54,762 nt of DNA from Prasinococcaceae sp. CCMP 1430 (taxonomy: Eukaryota; Prasinodermophyta; Palmophyllophyceae; Prasinococcales; Prasinococcaceae): contig RQSC01000750.1 of NCBI GenBank assembly GCA_013416795.1, positions 126,946 through 181,707 on the forward strand. Reading direction: 5' to 3'. Below, one piece after another: positions 19,905 through 30,637 of the stretch. Made by a program: the position numbers and the translations under genes. The first letter of the stretch is position 1. Each line of letters begins with the position of its first letter. Under the pieces are notes generated by a model that worked only from the letters and a program-made list of their open reading frames with translations, made no database searches and was not told the origin of the DNA.

Positions 19905-20435
19905 GACCGCCCCTTTCTCCGCAGAGCCCCCTGCCCACCCTCCTTCACCCCGCGCAGCGTCCGCAAGGACTGGCGGCAGGCACGGCGGTCAGCACACGCG
20001 CCCGCGGCAGCGTTCGGGGAACCCGCGCATTTCAAAAACAGTGGAGAGGTCGCATCGCCATCAAATTGAATTGCAAGCAACGATTGATCTCGTTTGGTAT
20101 CATGGCCTCGTGCGGGAGCGCCAAAAAAGCGCAGAGGGCGCCGCGGGCGCCACAGCGCGGGCGCCGGCCGCTGCTGGGCGCGGCGCGGCGGAAGTGGGGG
20201 AGGAGGCGGAGGTTGCACGTCTGTGGGGAGAGAACGAGGCGGAGGGGGGGGGGAGGGGTTGCTTACCCCTCACCCCCACGCGCCCACGCACCCCGTCTGT
20301 GTGCGCAGGCGCTCGCTGTGCGCGCGCAACATGCGCGGGCGGGGGGCGGGCGGGGGGCGGGAGGGGCTGTCCATGCAGCAGAAGCTGCCGCTGGCGCCGC
20401 TGCTGCTGTGGAGGCGGCGGCGGCGGCGAAGGCCG
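19905..20435. promoter_or_regulatory. Divergent 5' interval between WDR34 and SUN-domain gene
   Basis: The only AT-rich stretch is at about 20030-20105 (TTTCAAAAACAGT to TTTGGTATCATGG). Flanks are GC-rich leaders. No gene recognised. Probably the shared promoter. Confidence 0.4.
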
Positions 20436-23291
20436 ATGGAGCGACGGCTCGGGGGTAGAGGGGCAAGGGCGCGAACAAGAGCAGTCGCCGCGGCTGTCCT
20501 TGCCGCAGCGTGGGCGTGCTTGGTCAGTGTGGTCGCTGCGCAAGAAGGCGCGAGCGCAGCGGCGGCCGCTGCGGCAACCGATCCGAAGGCTGCTGCGCCG
20601 CCTGCCGCTGTGGGCCTCGAGGACGAAGCCGGTGCGCGCACCGCCGGTGAGGGCGAATTTTCATCCGCACCCGCTCCCGCGCAGCCGCCCTTGCATCAAC
20701 AGCAGGCGGGGAAGGCGACGCAAGCGCGGACCACCCTTCCCGCCGCTGCAGGGGACCCCGGGCATCCAGATGCTGCCGGCACGGGTGAGATGAGTGAGGC
20801 GCCGGGCGGCACGTGCGCTCTGCTGTCGTGGGTTGACCTCGCTGAGACCACCTGTGAGGCACATGAGGAGGAGGGCGAGGCAGCGGCAGCGTCGCCGACT
20901 GGGGACACCAAGGAAGGAGACGTCGGCGCGGCGCGCCCGGTGAAGCCACGCGTCGGCCTTGAGGACTTCAAGCGCGCCAAGGTGGAAATTTTGGAGCAGC
21001 ACATGAAGCGCAAGGCCGAGGAGGCTGCGGCCGCCGAGGCCGGGCACGCGGCAGCTGCGGCTGCTGCCGCTGCAGCCGCACAAAACCTGGAGGTGGCAGG
21101 AGGGACCAACGGAGGTGGCAGCGGCGATGAGGGATCCACCGCAGAGGGGACGACGGCAGGGGGCGCACTGTCGGACGCCGGGGAGGCAGCTCCCGCGGCT
21201 CCGCCACCGCCAGCACCGCCTCCTCGGGCTGGCGCGTACACCGTGCCGACAGATGACGCGGGTCGTGTGAATTATGCGTCGTCTCTGAATGGCGCATCCG
21301 TGCTCGCAGCGAATGCCGACGCCAAGTCCAAGTCGGCGCTCGTCACGGACAGCCGCGACCAGTACATGATCTCGCCCTGCTCCAGCACCAAGTGGTTCAT
21401 CCTGGAGCTCTCCGCCGAAGTCATCGTCGACACCCTCGTTTTAGGTAATTACGAAGTGTACTCTGGCACGGTGCGTGAATTTGAGGTGTGGGGCTCTCAG
21501 ATTCAGGTCGAACCTTCGGATCCGCGCTGGGAGCACCTGAGCACCTTGGAGGCGTCGAAGTCGAAGCAGAAGCAGCGCTTCGTGCTCGAAGGCAACGAGA
21601 GGTGGAGCAGGTATTTGCTGATCAAGATGAACACGCACTGGGGCACCGAAAGCTACTGTACACTCACGTCCATCAAAGTGTTTGGTCGCGACGCCATCGA
21701 GAACCTCAGGCACGAGATGGAGGGCATGAGCGCCGAGATGGAGGAGTTCAACAAACTCATCCACGAGCAGGAGGGAAAGCAGGAGAAGAGTGACGAGGAT
21801 TCCGCAGCCCCAGCCTCCGCGGGACTGGCGGCGCCCGAAGGTGCTGTGGATGTCGCGACAGAAAACGCAGGCCCAGACTTTTCCAATGAGGCTGCCGCCG
21901 ATGGCGCCGCGGAAGACGCATCCCTCGGGGAAGGCGAGGCAGTCGCGCCCACGGCCTCGAGCGTTACCAACGCATCTGCGGCACGCAATGACGTGGTGGC
22001 ACCAGCGAACGTTTCGGATGGCGACACGCAGCAGGGGCAGGTGAACAGTTCTGCTGGCGAGGGAGGAGTCAACGCTGTCACAGGCGCTACCATGGACGCA
22101 TCCATTGAAGGCGCGGGCGAGCATGCGGTTTTGCCCCACCAGGACGCGCAACAAGCCCGCGGGGGCCGGGAGGGCGAAGCAGAGAGTGGGATTGAGGCCT
22201 TGGCGAACGAAACGGCAGCGGCGAGCGCTGGTGAGCGCACCGAGGCCGTGAGTCCGGATCCGGTCTCTGATGGCATTGCAGACACAGCCGACGCTGCTGA
22301 CCCGGTGGCAGAGCCCGGAACCGTGCTCGGGCAGCTGGCGAGTGCGCTGAAGGGCCTCGTGGCAGAGACGTCCGCGCCTCCACCTGCCGACGGCGAATCG
22401 CCATCTAGTGCCGTCGGCGTCGCAAATATGACCTCCGACGAGAAAGTCACTGGGCTGAGCGCGTCCGTCAAGAGCTCATCGGCTCCATCTGAGCTCAATG
22501 CCACCTCGTCCTCGATGAAGGCCGATGATCTCGGCAAAGACACCGCTCGTGTCACCAGCGACGTCGAGGCAGCTCATGACGCAGGTGCCGACGCGCAAAC
22601 CGGCGCCTCAGCCACCGCCACCGCTGATCTGCCGTCGAAGGCCGATGCGGATCACCCGCATGCTCAGGCTGACGCGCAAGCGGAGGCATCTACCCAGACG
22701 GTGACCTCGACGCCGACACCGCCCCCCTCTTCGCCCCCTTCGAAGACCTCGTCGCTGAAGTCTTCGCCCGCGCCTTCTTCAAACCAACCGGCATCGACGT
22801 CGGGCCCAGTCCAGCCAGGCGCATCGACCCAACCCCTGGCTGCCTCAGCGCCTCGCACGCTTCAGAATGAACAGCAGAACGTTTTTAAAGCCTTGATCAC
22901 CCGCATCAAGAACCTCGAGGTGAACTCCTCCATATTCGAGACCTACGTTGAAGAGAGCAACTCGGACTTTGAAGAGCGCTTCGACTTCCTGGAGGCACAG
23001 CAGACCAAGATCGACACGCGCTGTGCGAATGCGACACTGACGTTGGTGGCATCAGCCGAGCATTATGCCAGGATGGAGAGCAAGCGCGCAAGCGAGGAGG
23101 CGCGCCTGCGCGAGGCGGTGATGGTCGCTGCCGAGCGCCGCCTGAGCGTGCTGGCGCTCGAGGTGGCACGCGCCGAGGCCGAGAGCGCGCGGCTCGCCCT
23201 CGCGGCTTTCGTGAGCTCGGTCTGTGCGTGCTTGGCGGTCGCGGCTCTTATCGTTCAGAGGCACCTGGAGCAGAGCAGGGGCAAGCTCTGA
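20436..23291 (+). CDS. Mid-SUN-domain ER/nuclear envelope membrane protein (SLP1/SUCO-like)
   Basis: About 951 residues. From the ATG at 20436 the protein begins with an Arg-rich stretch and a hydrophobic signal segment (AVAAAVLAAAWACLVSVVAA). The SUN domain lies at about residues 267-420: VNYASSLNGASVLAANADAK, then SPCSSTKWFILELS, LVLGNYEVYSGTVREFEVWG and WGTESYCTLTSIKVFGRD. It is central, not C-terminal, as in yeast Slp1, mammalian SUCO/OPT and plant SUN3-5. These sit in the ER and act with Emp65-type partners to protect folding of membrane proteins. A long Ala/Glu/Ser-rich linker follows, then a coiled coil (about 810-920) and a C-terminal transmembrane segment (about 921-942) before a short basic tail. 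An upstream in-frame ATG at 20373 is an alternative start. Confidence 0.87.
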   Translation: MERRLGGRGARARTRAVAAAVLAAAWACLVSVVAAQEGASAAAAAAATDPKAAAPPAAVGLEDEAGARTAGEGEFSSAPAPAQPPLHQQQAGKATQARTTLPAAAGDPGHPDAAGTGEMSEAPGGTCALLSWVDLAETTCEAHEEEGEAAAASPTGDTKEGDVGAARPVKPRVGLEDFKRAKVEILEQHMKRKAEEAAAAEAGHAAAAAAAAAAAQNLEVAGGTNGGGSGDEGSTAEGTTAGGALSDAGEAAPAAPPPPAPPPRAGAYTVPTDDAGRVNYASSLNGASVLAANADAKSKSALVTDSRDQYMISPCSSTKWFILELSAEVIVDTLVLGNYEVYSGTVREFEVWGSQIQVEPSDPRWEHLSTLEASKSKQKQRFVLEGNERWSRYLLIKMNTHWGTESYCTLTSIKVFGRDAIENLRHEMEGMSAEMEEFNKLIHEQEGKQEKSDEDSAAPASAGLAAPEGAVDVATENAGPDFSNEAAADGAAEDASLGEGEAVAPTASSVTNASAARNDVVAPANVSDGDTQQGQVNSSAGEGGVNAVTGATMDASIEGAGEHAVLPHQDAQQARGGREGEAESGIEALANETAAASAGERTEAVSPDPVSDGIADTADAADPVAEPGTVLGQLASALKGLVAETSAPPPADGESPSSAVGVANMTSDEKVTGLSASVKSSSAPSELNATSSSMKADDLGKDTARVTSDVEAAHDAGADAQTGASATATADLPSKADADHPHAQADAQAEASTQTVTSTPTPPPSSPPSKTSSLKSSPAPSSNQPASTSGPVQPGASTQPLAASAPRTLQNEQQNVFKALITRIKNLEVNSSIFETYVEESNSDFEERFDFLEAQQTKIDTRCANATLTLVASAEHYARMESKRASEEARLREAVMVAAERRLSVLALEVARAEAESARLALAAFVSSVCACLAVAALIVQRHLEQSRGKL

Positions 23292-23670
23292 CTCCTAAGA
23301 CGGCGGTCAGTCGGAGCATCGGTTTGAAGCGCAGCCACTCCGGGCACAAGCGACCACGAAAGTGGCGACGCACGACACTTTGGTAATAGTGCGACTCACG
23401 CACACCTATTAATATTTCGCATGAAAACAAAGAGGGAGCGATATGTGGAGTCGCGAGCGACCAGGCGCGCGCCTCTCTCATCGACGCTCTACTGCCTATC
23501 GCAACGGACGCGTTACACTGCACAGTCGTGTGCTCACCCATGCATGCATTCGCACCTGCGCCGCCACCGCCCGCGAGCGCGGCGCTGCATCTCGCACTCA
23601 TTATTATCATCGTTGGCCGGGCAAGGCCGCGGCCCGAGCCAGGAGCTCCCGCCTACTGCCGCTCCCGGGC
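23292..23670. other. Convergent 3' interval SUN-domain gene / PWWP gene
   Basis: No coding sequence or RNA gene recognised. A modestly AT-rich patch lies at about 23380-23440. Confidence 0.4.
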
Positions 23671-24285
23671 CTAGCCTAAGTTCTCGACGGCCGCGTTCGC
23701 TCCGGCGTTCTCGAAGGTGTACTTGATGGCCTGCATGGCGTCTTCCAGGGCGTTCTGCACGCGCTTGTCGCGCGCCTTGATGTCGTAGTCCTCAGCGAAG
23801 GGCGTCATGTATTCCGGGTCGATCCATGCCCAGTTCTTGTCACCGTAGAAGCTCACGAGGACGTGCCCTTCGCGGTGCTTCTGCTTCAGCTGCTCTGCCG
23901 TCTTCATGTCGTCCACCACGACGTGAGCAGGCCACCAGGGAAACTTCTTGAACTTGGCCCACACCACCTCACACGGGACGAAGGTTCGCCTGCGTTCGGT
24001 CACGGGCTCCTTCTGCTCACCGCCTCCCACGACGGCGTCCGCGCCCCCGGCGGAGAGCTTTGCTGCCGCATCTTTCGCGTCATTGCTCACGCCGACGGCG
24101 CCGTCGCCGAGAGCGCCGCCAATGTCACCGTCCGTCGCCATTGCGAGCAGCTCCTCCTCGGTGGCGTGGTTGAGCTCAGTCGCATTGTTGAGCTCCAACG
24201 CGCTTCCGAACGCGCCCCCGTCTGGAACGGCCGGAGCCACGACCGGAGCCTCCGCCGGCTCGCCGCCCGCGGGCGCCGCCTCAAC
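23671..24285 (-). CDS. PWWP-domain protein, 5' exon missing
   Basis: The exon encodes about 204 residues. The PWWP domain is clear: CEVVWAKFKKFPWWPAHVV, then GHVLVSFYGDKNWAWIDPE. PWWP domains read methylated histone H3 lysine 36 and bind DNA. After the domain there are about 50 residues of charged helix (RDKRVQNALEDAMQAIKYTF) and the protein ends. There is no ATG in the exon before the domain. The exon begins at a good acceptor (CCTGACAG, exon starting at 24285), so the start codon is in an upstream exon in or beyond the gap at 24417-24727. Small PWWP proteins of this kind also occur as subunits of chromatin complexes, but no specific complex can be named. Confidence 0.8.
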   Translation of the reverse strand, partial: VEAAPAGGEPAEAPVVAPAVPDGGAFGSALELNNATELNHATEEELLAMATDGDIGGALGDGAVGVSNDAKDAAAKLSAGGADAVVGGGEQKEPVTERRRTFVPCEVVWAKFKKFPWWPAHVVVDDMKTAEQLKQKHREGHVLVSFYGDKNWAWIDPEYMTPFAEDYDIKARDKRVQNALEDAMQAIKYTFENAGANAAVENLG

Positions 24286-24416
24286 CTGTCAGGCGCGCGC
24301 GCCACATTAGCAAGGCAGTCACTCGCCGCCAGCAGCCGGCAGCGCGCTGGCGCGCCGGCGTCCCCCCCCCCCCTGCCAACCCTAGCGCCCGCGCACCCGC
24401 CCTCCCCCCGCGCCCG

Positions 24417-24727
24417 NNNNNNNNNNNNNNNNNNNNNNNNNNNNNNNNNNNNNNNNNNNNNNNNNNNNNNNNNNNNNNNNNNNNNNNNNNNNNNNNNNNN
24501 NNNNNNNNNNNNNNNNNNNNNNNNNNNNNNNNNNNNNNNNNNNNNNNNNNNNNNNNNNNNNNNNNNNNNNNNNNNNNNNNNNNNNNNNNNNNNNNNNNNN
24601 NNNNNNNNNNNNNNNNNNNNNNNNNNNNNNNNNNNNNNNNNNNNNNNNNNNNNNNNNNNNNNNNNNNNNNNNNNNNNNNNNNNNNNNNNNNNNNNNNNNN
24701 NNNNNNNNNNNNNNNNNNNNNNNNNNN
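24417..24727. other. Assembly gap (311 N)
   Basis: Run of N between the 5' ends of the PWWP gene (-) and the SDR gene (+). The true sequence length is unknown; both first exons are probably inside it. Confidence 0.99.
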
Positions 24728-25734
24728 CCGCCTCGCGCCGCGCCGCGCGGCGGCGCGTTGCGGTGCGGGCGCCGCCGTCGAGGCGGGCGAGACAGTGGTG
24801 GTGCTGGGCGCCACTGGAGGGGTGGGGCAGCTCACCGTGGCCAAGCTCGCGGAGCGCGGCTTCAAGGTGCGCGCAGTGAGCCGCAACGCCGCGAGGTGCG
24901 CGCAGATCTTCGCGGGGGCGGGCGGGGCGTCCGAGGCCATCGAGTGCGTCGCTGCCGACGGCCGCGACGAGGCGTCCCTCGCCGGCCTGTTCGAGGGCGC
25001 TGCAGCGGTCATCGCGTGCACGGGCACGACGGCGTTCCCCTCGGCGAGATGGAAGGCCGACGAAAATGGCAGCAACAATCCTCGCCAGACGGACATCGTG
25101 GGCGCCACCAACTGCATGAAGGCAGCTGCTGAGCAGTGCGGCGCGGAGCTGAAGCGCTACGCGCTACTCACCTCGGTCGGAACTGAGCGATACGACCAAT
25201 TTCCTTACAAGGTGCTCAACGCGTTCGGCGTGCTCGAGTGCAAGGCCGAGGCGGAGCGCTACCTGCGCGAGCAGTCTGGACTCGCATACACCATCGTCAG
25301 GCCGTGCCGCCTCACTGATGGGCCCTACACATCGTATGGTACGCCACTCTCCCACCCCACGTCACCCCACCCCCCACCCATCCGTCCCCGGTTCGCACAC
25401 GCGCTGGTCGCCGCACTACTTGCGACGTGTAGCGCCCATGCACCGGTGCTGACATGCGCTCGCCCGCACGGAACGCGCGTGCCGGTGCGCTCTCGGGGTT
25501 GCAGACCTGAACACGCTGCTGAAGGGCGTCGCAGGCGAGCGCCAGGACGTGGTCCTCGCGCCGGGTGACTCTCTCGACGGCGAGGTGAGCCGCATCGCCG
25601 TCGCCGAGTGCCTCGTGCAGTGCCTCACGCATCCCGAGACCGAGGGGGCTACCTTCGGGGTGCTGAGCACGAAAGGCACCGGCCCTGGCTCAGACGAGGA
25701 CGCCTGGAGCAAGCTCTTCGCCGGGGTGCTCTAG
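24728..25734 (+). CDS. Atypical NAD(P)-binding SDR (Tic62/Ycf39-like), 5' partial
   Basis: Rossmann-fold protein of the atypical short-chain dehydrogenase group. The visible part begins with an Arg/Ala-rich stretch that could be the end of a plastid transit peptide. Next come VVVLGATGGVGQLTVAKL (the GxxGxxG dinucleotide-binding loop), RAVSRNAAR and IACTGTTAFPSARW. Later are LLTSVGTERYDQFPYKVL and YTIVRPCRLTDGPYTSY. Exon 1 ends at 25338 and exon 2 starts at 25505, a 166-nt intron (GTACGC donor, TTGCAG acceptor). Splicing restores TSYDLNTLLKGVAGERQDV, which fits homologous plant proteins. The canonical Tyr-x-x-x-Lys catalytic pair is not seen, as usual for this subgroup. Relatives act as plastid redox sensors or photosystem assembly factors; the substrate is unknown. 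The 5' end lies in the gap. Confidence 0.8.
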
Positions 25735-26061
25735 ATCTAGGCAGCAAATCCTAGAGGCCAACCCACGCGCAAGAAGAGGGCGAGGCAAACGCAACGCGCC
25801 GTGGCGAGAGGGGCCGTAGTGGCGAGAGGGACCGACGAGCGCGCGCGCGCGCGCTCGGCGCTGCGCGCCTCCCACTATCCACATGCACGCGCCGCGCGCG
25901 GCAGTGGCGGTGCGATGGTATACCAATGGGCTTGCCTGTACAAAAGGGCGGGGCACCCGCCACCTGAGCTCGCGGCTGGCGCGGTGATTGCGCGCAACGC
26001 GCTCCTCCCCCCGAGTGCGGACAGCGCGCCGCGCGCAGGCGCGCCTCACGCGCCGCAGCGC
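25735..26061. other. Convergent 3' interval SDR / Rab GDI
   Basis: No gene or structured signal recognised. GC-rich throughout. Confidence 0.4.
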
Positions 26062-27390
26062 TCACTGCTGCTGCTGCTGGTCGCCGCTGGTATTCAGCAC
26101 GAGCTCCTTGCCCGTGATGCGGCGATACATATCAAAGACGTCGTCCATCGTCGTCTCGAAGTGCGATGTCTCATCATAGCTCTTCGAGATAAACACGCCG
26201 TCCCCGGTGCCGTCAGCGACGGGCTCGTAGACGTCCTGCACGTCGAAGAACTTCTCATCGACCCCGCCGAGCAGCGCAAGACCCGCGGAGACCTCGGACT
26301 CAGGACGGTCGGTCTCGACGGCCGTGGACACGAAGGCGATGTACTTGCCCCTGGCAGCCACCTGGTGCGCAAACGACGAGCAAAAGACGTAGATGTCCGT
26401 CTTGCGGCCGGTCTGCGACTGCGGGATGATAATCTGCACGCTGTGCCCGTCATTGGTGTTCGGGATGGGGTGCGACATGATGCAGATGCAGCGCACCACG
26501 CGGCCGACCTTCTTCACCTTCTGCTGCGCGTAGTGGTTGTCGCACACGACCACCTTCGCGCGCGCAGTCTCGCCCTCGCTCTTGACTCCGACGGCCTTGC
26601 CCGCCTCGTCGTACACGATCTCAGCATCGGGCTTGTTGAGCATGTAGGTGCCGCCGTACACGGCGCTCAGGCGCGCGAAGGCCTGCGGCAGCTCGCCCAG
26701 GCCATACAGCGGGTACAGATACGGCGAGCCGGTGTCGAAGCGCGCGAGCGACTCGTGGTACAGCTGGATTGCCTTGACGGTGGGCAGCGCGGGCTCGTTG
26801 ATGTACGAGTCCTCGCGCTTGAGCGCGAGCGCGTGGCCGATGAACTCGATGGTCGCGGGCTCGAGGTTGTAGTAGGTGTACAAGTCTTTCATCGTCATGC
26901 GCGCGAGGTCCATGCCCTTGTGCGTGCGCGCGTCGTCGTCGTCGTAGTCGTTCACGAACTTGAAGAAGCCCATCGCGCGGCGCTTCTCGAAGAGCCCCAT
27001 GAGCGGGCTCAGCATGGCCTCCTTAGGTGTGCACGGCACCTTGCACACCTTGTTGTTGCGGAGGACGAAGGATCCGTCAACAGCTTTGAACTCGAGGTAC
27101 TTGGTGACGTCGGTGTGGATGAGCACGTCGACCATGTTGCCAGCCCCCATGATGAACTTGGGGATGAGGTCGATGTTCCAGTCGCGGTTGTGGCCGAGCG
27201 CCTCGGGCGGCTTTGCGCCGCCCTTGAACTTGTCGTAGAGCTGCGTGAGCGTCACCGACGCGGCGTCGCCGCCGTAGTACCCGTTGCGGTCCATGTGCAG
27301 CACCTTTTTGCCGTCGCACGAGAGCAGGCCGCTGAGGATGCACTCGGTGAGGCCGGTGCCCAGCACGATGGCGTCATACTCCTCGTCCAT
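26062..27390 (-). CDS. Rab GDP dissociation inhibitor
   Basis: About 442 residues, the usual GDI length. It starts MDEEYDAIVLGTGLTECILS, with the FAD-like GxGxxE/C-type loop of the GDI/REP superfamily. MDRNGYYGGDAASVTLTQLY matches sequence conserved region 1. KFIMGAGNMVDVLIHTDVTKYLEFK and the YLYPLYGLGELPQAFARLSA segment match later conserved regions. GDI extracts GDP-bound prenylated Rab GTPases from membranes and recycles them through the cytosol. A poly-Gln tail of five residues ends the protein. The ATG at 27390 is chosen because it aligns with the family's N-terminus. Single exon. Divergent from the GNAT gene. Confidence 0.95.
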   Translation of the reverse strand: MDEEYDAIVLGTGLTECILSGLLSCDGKKVLHMDRNGYYGGDAASVTLTQLYDKFKGGAKPPEALGHNRDWNIDLIPKFIMGAGNMVDVLIHTDVTKYLEFKAVDGSFVLRNNKVCKVPCTPKEAMLSPLMGLFEKRRAMGFFKFVNDYDDDDARTHKGMDLARMTMKDLYTYYNLEPATIEFIGHALALKREDSYINEPALPTVKAIQLYHESLARFDTGSPYLYPLYGLGELPQAFARLSAVYGGTYMLNKPDAEIVYDEAGKAVGVKSEGETARAKVVVCDNHYAQQKVKKVGRVVRCICIMSHPIPNTNDGHSVQIIIPQSQTGRKTDIYVFCSSFAHQVAARGKYIAFVSTAVETDRPESEVSAGLALLGGVDEKFFDVQDVYEPVADGTGDGVFISKSYDETSHFETTMDDVFDMYRRITGKELVLNTSGDQQQQQ

Positions 27391-27922
27391 GCCTGCCTCC
27401 CGCAGGCAAACGCCGAGTGGCGCGCACCCCCCCCCCCGCCCGCCGCGCGCCCTGTGGCACCGCCGCGCGCCCTCCCCCACCCACCCGCGCGAGCGCGCGC
27501 CACCGCCTCCGCCGCCGCGCGGCGCGCGCGCTTCTTTCCCCACTTCGCGCCCCGCAGCTCGACGGCGACGGCGCTCGGGCCGCCCGCGCAAGAGAGCGAA
27601 AGCGAGCGGGTGCTCGCCAATGCGCATTTATTTTTGTGATCATTTCACCCACGGGAGACTTATTGGACGATGCCGTCTCACGCGATCACGGGACAAAAAA
27701 AAATGGGCAAGGCTTTTCAGATTCGATTCGACGCGCAGCGAAAAAAAAAGAGTTCTTTAAAAAAACGGCGTGGGTTTTCGGATCCGTAATTCTCCCAGTC
27801 ACGATTCTCATCAAGTTCATTGCACTTGATAAAACCGTATTCACACGCATTTCGTTCGCGCGGCGTCGATGAGTGCGGCGTAGGGTCCTGCGACCCGGTG
27901 AGTTCTAATGTAACGCTTTTGG

Positions 27923-28002
<80 letters not shown>

Positions 28003-28003
28003 N
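27391..28003. promoter_or_regulatory. Divergent 5' interval between Rab GDI and GNAT
   Basis: An AT-rich island spans about 27620-27930 and ends in a 73-base poly-T run (27930-28002) followed by one N (28003). The N probably marks unresolved sequence. The first codons of the GNAT gene appear to be lost here. Confidence 0.5.
27930..28002. repeat. Poly-T tract (73 nt)
   Basis: Longest homopolymer in the window, ending at an N. True length and the sequence beyond are uncertain. Confidence 0.85.
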
Positions 28004-29003
<1,000 letters not shown>

Positions 29004-29136
29004 TAATCAGCACAGATTTTATTTCCGCCCTGGCCCTGCCCAAGAGATCTGCGTCGCGCCAGCACGCTACGCTGCGAGTGCGCGGGGCCTCGTGGGGCGC
29101 CGCCTGTCGTGCCGCCTCGAGTGCCCCGCCACCTCA

Positions 29137-30053
29137 TTAGAACTTGGAGAAGAGCCTTTCTGATGTGGCTGTATCCACCATCTTCCCAGTGTGGTCGTCG
29201 ATGGACTCCGGGTACTTGTCGAAGTTGTGCGTGTCTCCCTCGCCGCGTACGTCCGGCACGATGGGGCTTGGGTAGCTGTAGGTGAGCATCGCCTGCCAGT
29301 CGAAGCCCTTGAACCACTTGTGCCTCTTGATGTCCTCGGCGCCGTTCCTGAGGTTGCCAATGCGCTTGGTGCGATCGGCGCTAAGCAACTTCCTGACCAG
29401 GTCCTTGGCGTGCGGGTCGAAGTGCCTCGGGAACTCCAACCTGCCCGCGAGGATCTTCTGGTAGATGCCGAAGGGGTTCTCGTCGTAGAAAGGCGGATAC
29501 CCTGCAAGCAATTCGTAAATGAGAATCCCCAGTGCCCACCAGTCGACGCCCTTGCCATGGCCCTTGGATTGGATGATCTCCGGGGCCAAGTACTCAGGCG
29601 TGCCGCAGAGCGTCCACGTCCGGTCCACCACCTTCTTCGCGAAGCCGAAGTCAGTGATCTTGAGGTAGCCGCGCGCGTCCAGCAGAAGGTTCTCGGGCTT
29701 CAGGTCTCGGTACACGATGTCCTTGGCGTGTAGGTATTGGATGGCGAGCACGATCGAGCCCGCGAAGAAGCGCGTGGTGTCGTTTGAGAAGCGACCCGCC
29801 TTTCGCAGATGCGAGAAGATCTCGCCACCTGGGACGTACTCCATGAGCATGTACAGACTCTTCGCGTCCTTGTACGTGGCGGAGAGGTTCACGATGAAGG
29901 GGTGCTCAACCTGTGCCAGGATGGCCTTCTCCGACATTATGTGCTCCACCTGCTTCAGCCTGATGATCTCATTCTTCTTGAGGATCTTCAGCGCCAGGTA
30001 GCGCGAGGACTCCTTGTGCCGGACCAAACGCACGCGGCCGAATGTGCCGGTGC
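29137..30053 (-). CDS. cAMP-dependent protein kinase (PKA) catalytic subunit, first exon unresolved
   Basis: AGC-family kinase domain, 304 residues visible. It opens at GTGTFGRVRLV, then ALKILKK, YRDLKPENLLL, TDFGFAKKV, TWTLCGTPEYLAPEII and GVDWWALGILIYE. The tail includes HKWFKGFDWQAML, FDKYPE and ends LFSKF at the very C-terminus. A chain terminating in FxxF is the PKA form of the AGC hydrophobic motif. Exon start at 30053 follows a CGCCCGCAG acceptor and splits the first glycine codon. The upstream exon, which must supply the N-terminal helix and the first part of the glycine loop, was not identified. PKG is the main alternative; no cyclic-nucleotide-binding domain is present here. Confidence 0.9.
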
Positions 30054-30637
30054 CTGCGGGCGGACGGTGAATCGCGGCAGCGGCGCGGCAACAAACGGGG
30101 ACGGGTGGAGGAGGCAAAGGGGCGGATCGCCCAGTCCGTCAGCGCGTGCCTAGCCTGGCGGCGCGCTGCACTGCGGCACAGCCTCGCACGAGGGGACGCC
30201 GCGCGCCTTGGCCGCGGCGACCGCCCCCCGCCACCCACTTCTCACCCCTCGCTCTCCAGGCGCGCGGACGTGTGCGTGCGTGGCATCTTAGCACGTTTCT
30301 ACACTGCGTCTAGGACGCACGGTCCCTCCGCGGCGCGCACGTGCACAGCAGCCGTTTCCCACACACAGACACTCCCCCACCCACACACACACACACCACC
30401 ACCACGACCACCCCACACGCTCACACACATCGACGGTGTAGCCCCTCCCCCCCCACCCCGCCCACAGCGCCTCACCACACCCCACCCCACCCCACCCCAC
30501 CCCACCCCACTCCACCCCACGCCACCCCACCCACACAACCAACCAACCTGACACGCGTGTGTTCACGCGACCACGTGCTCACGCGCGCATGATCCTCTTC
30601 CGACCCCGGACCCCGCGTTCGCGCGCCGCGCGCGCAG
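30054..30637. promoter_or_regulatory. Divergent 5' interval between PKA and SepSecS
   Basis: Must contain the missing first exons of both genes; neither could be placed with confidence. Includes a CA/CCA-rich run (30359-30430) and the CACCC repeat. No AT-rich island, unlike most other divergent intervals here. Confidence 0.35.
30473..30533. repeat. CACCC pentanucleotide repeat
   Basis: About ten near-perfect CACCC units with a few variants. The minus strand is G-rich in evenly spaced runs, so quadruplex formation is possible. A G-rich counterpart (GGGGT units) lies at 49487-49530. Confidence 0.85.

Noticed and set aside
30244..30288. Short ATG frame on the minus strand as the first exon of the PKA gene
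   Set aside because: Its only good donor (GTGAGA) leaves phase 2, whereas the PKA exon needs phase 1.
30042..30566. Frames through the CACCC repeat (Pro/Thr/His- or Gly/Val/Trp-rich)
   Set aside because: Pure repeat translation. No splice or start evidence ties them to PKA or SepSecS.
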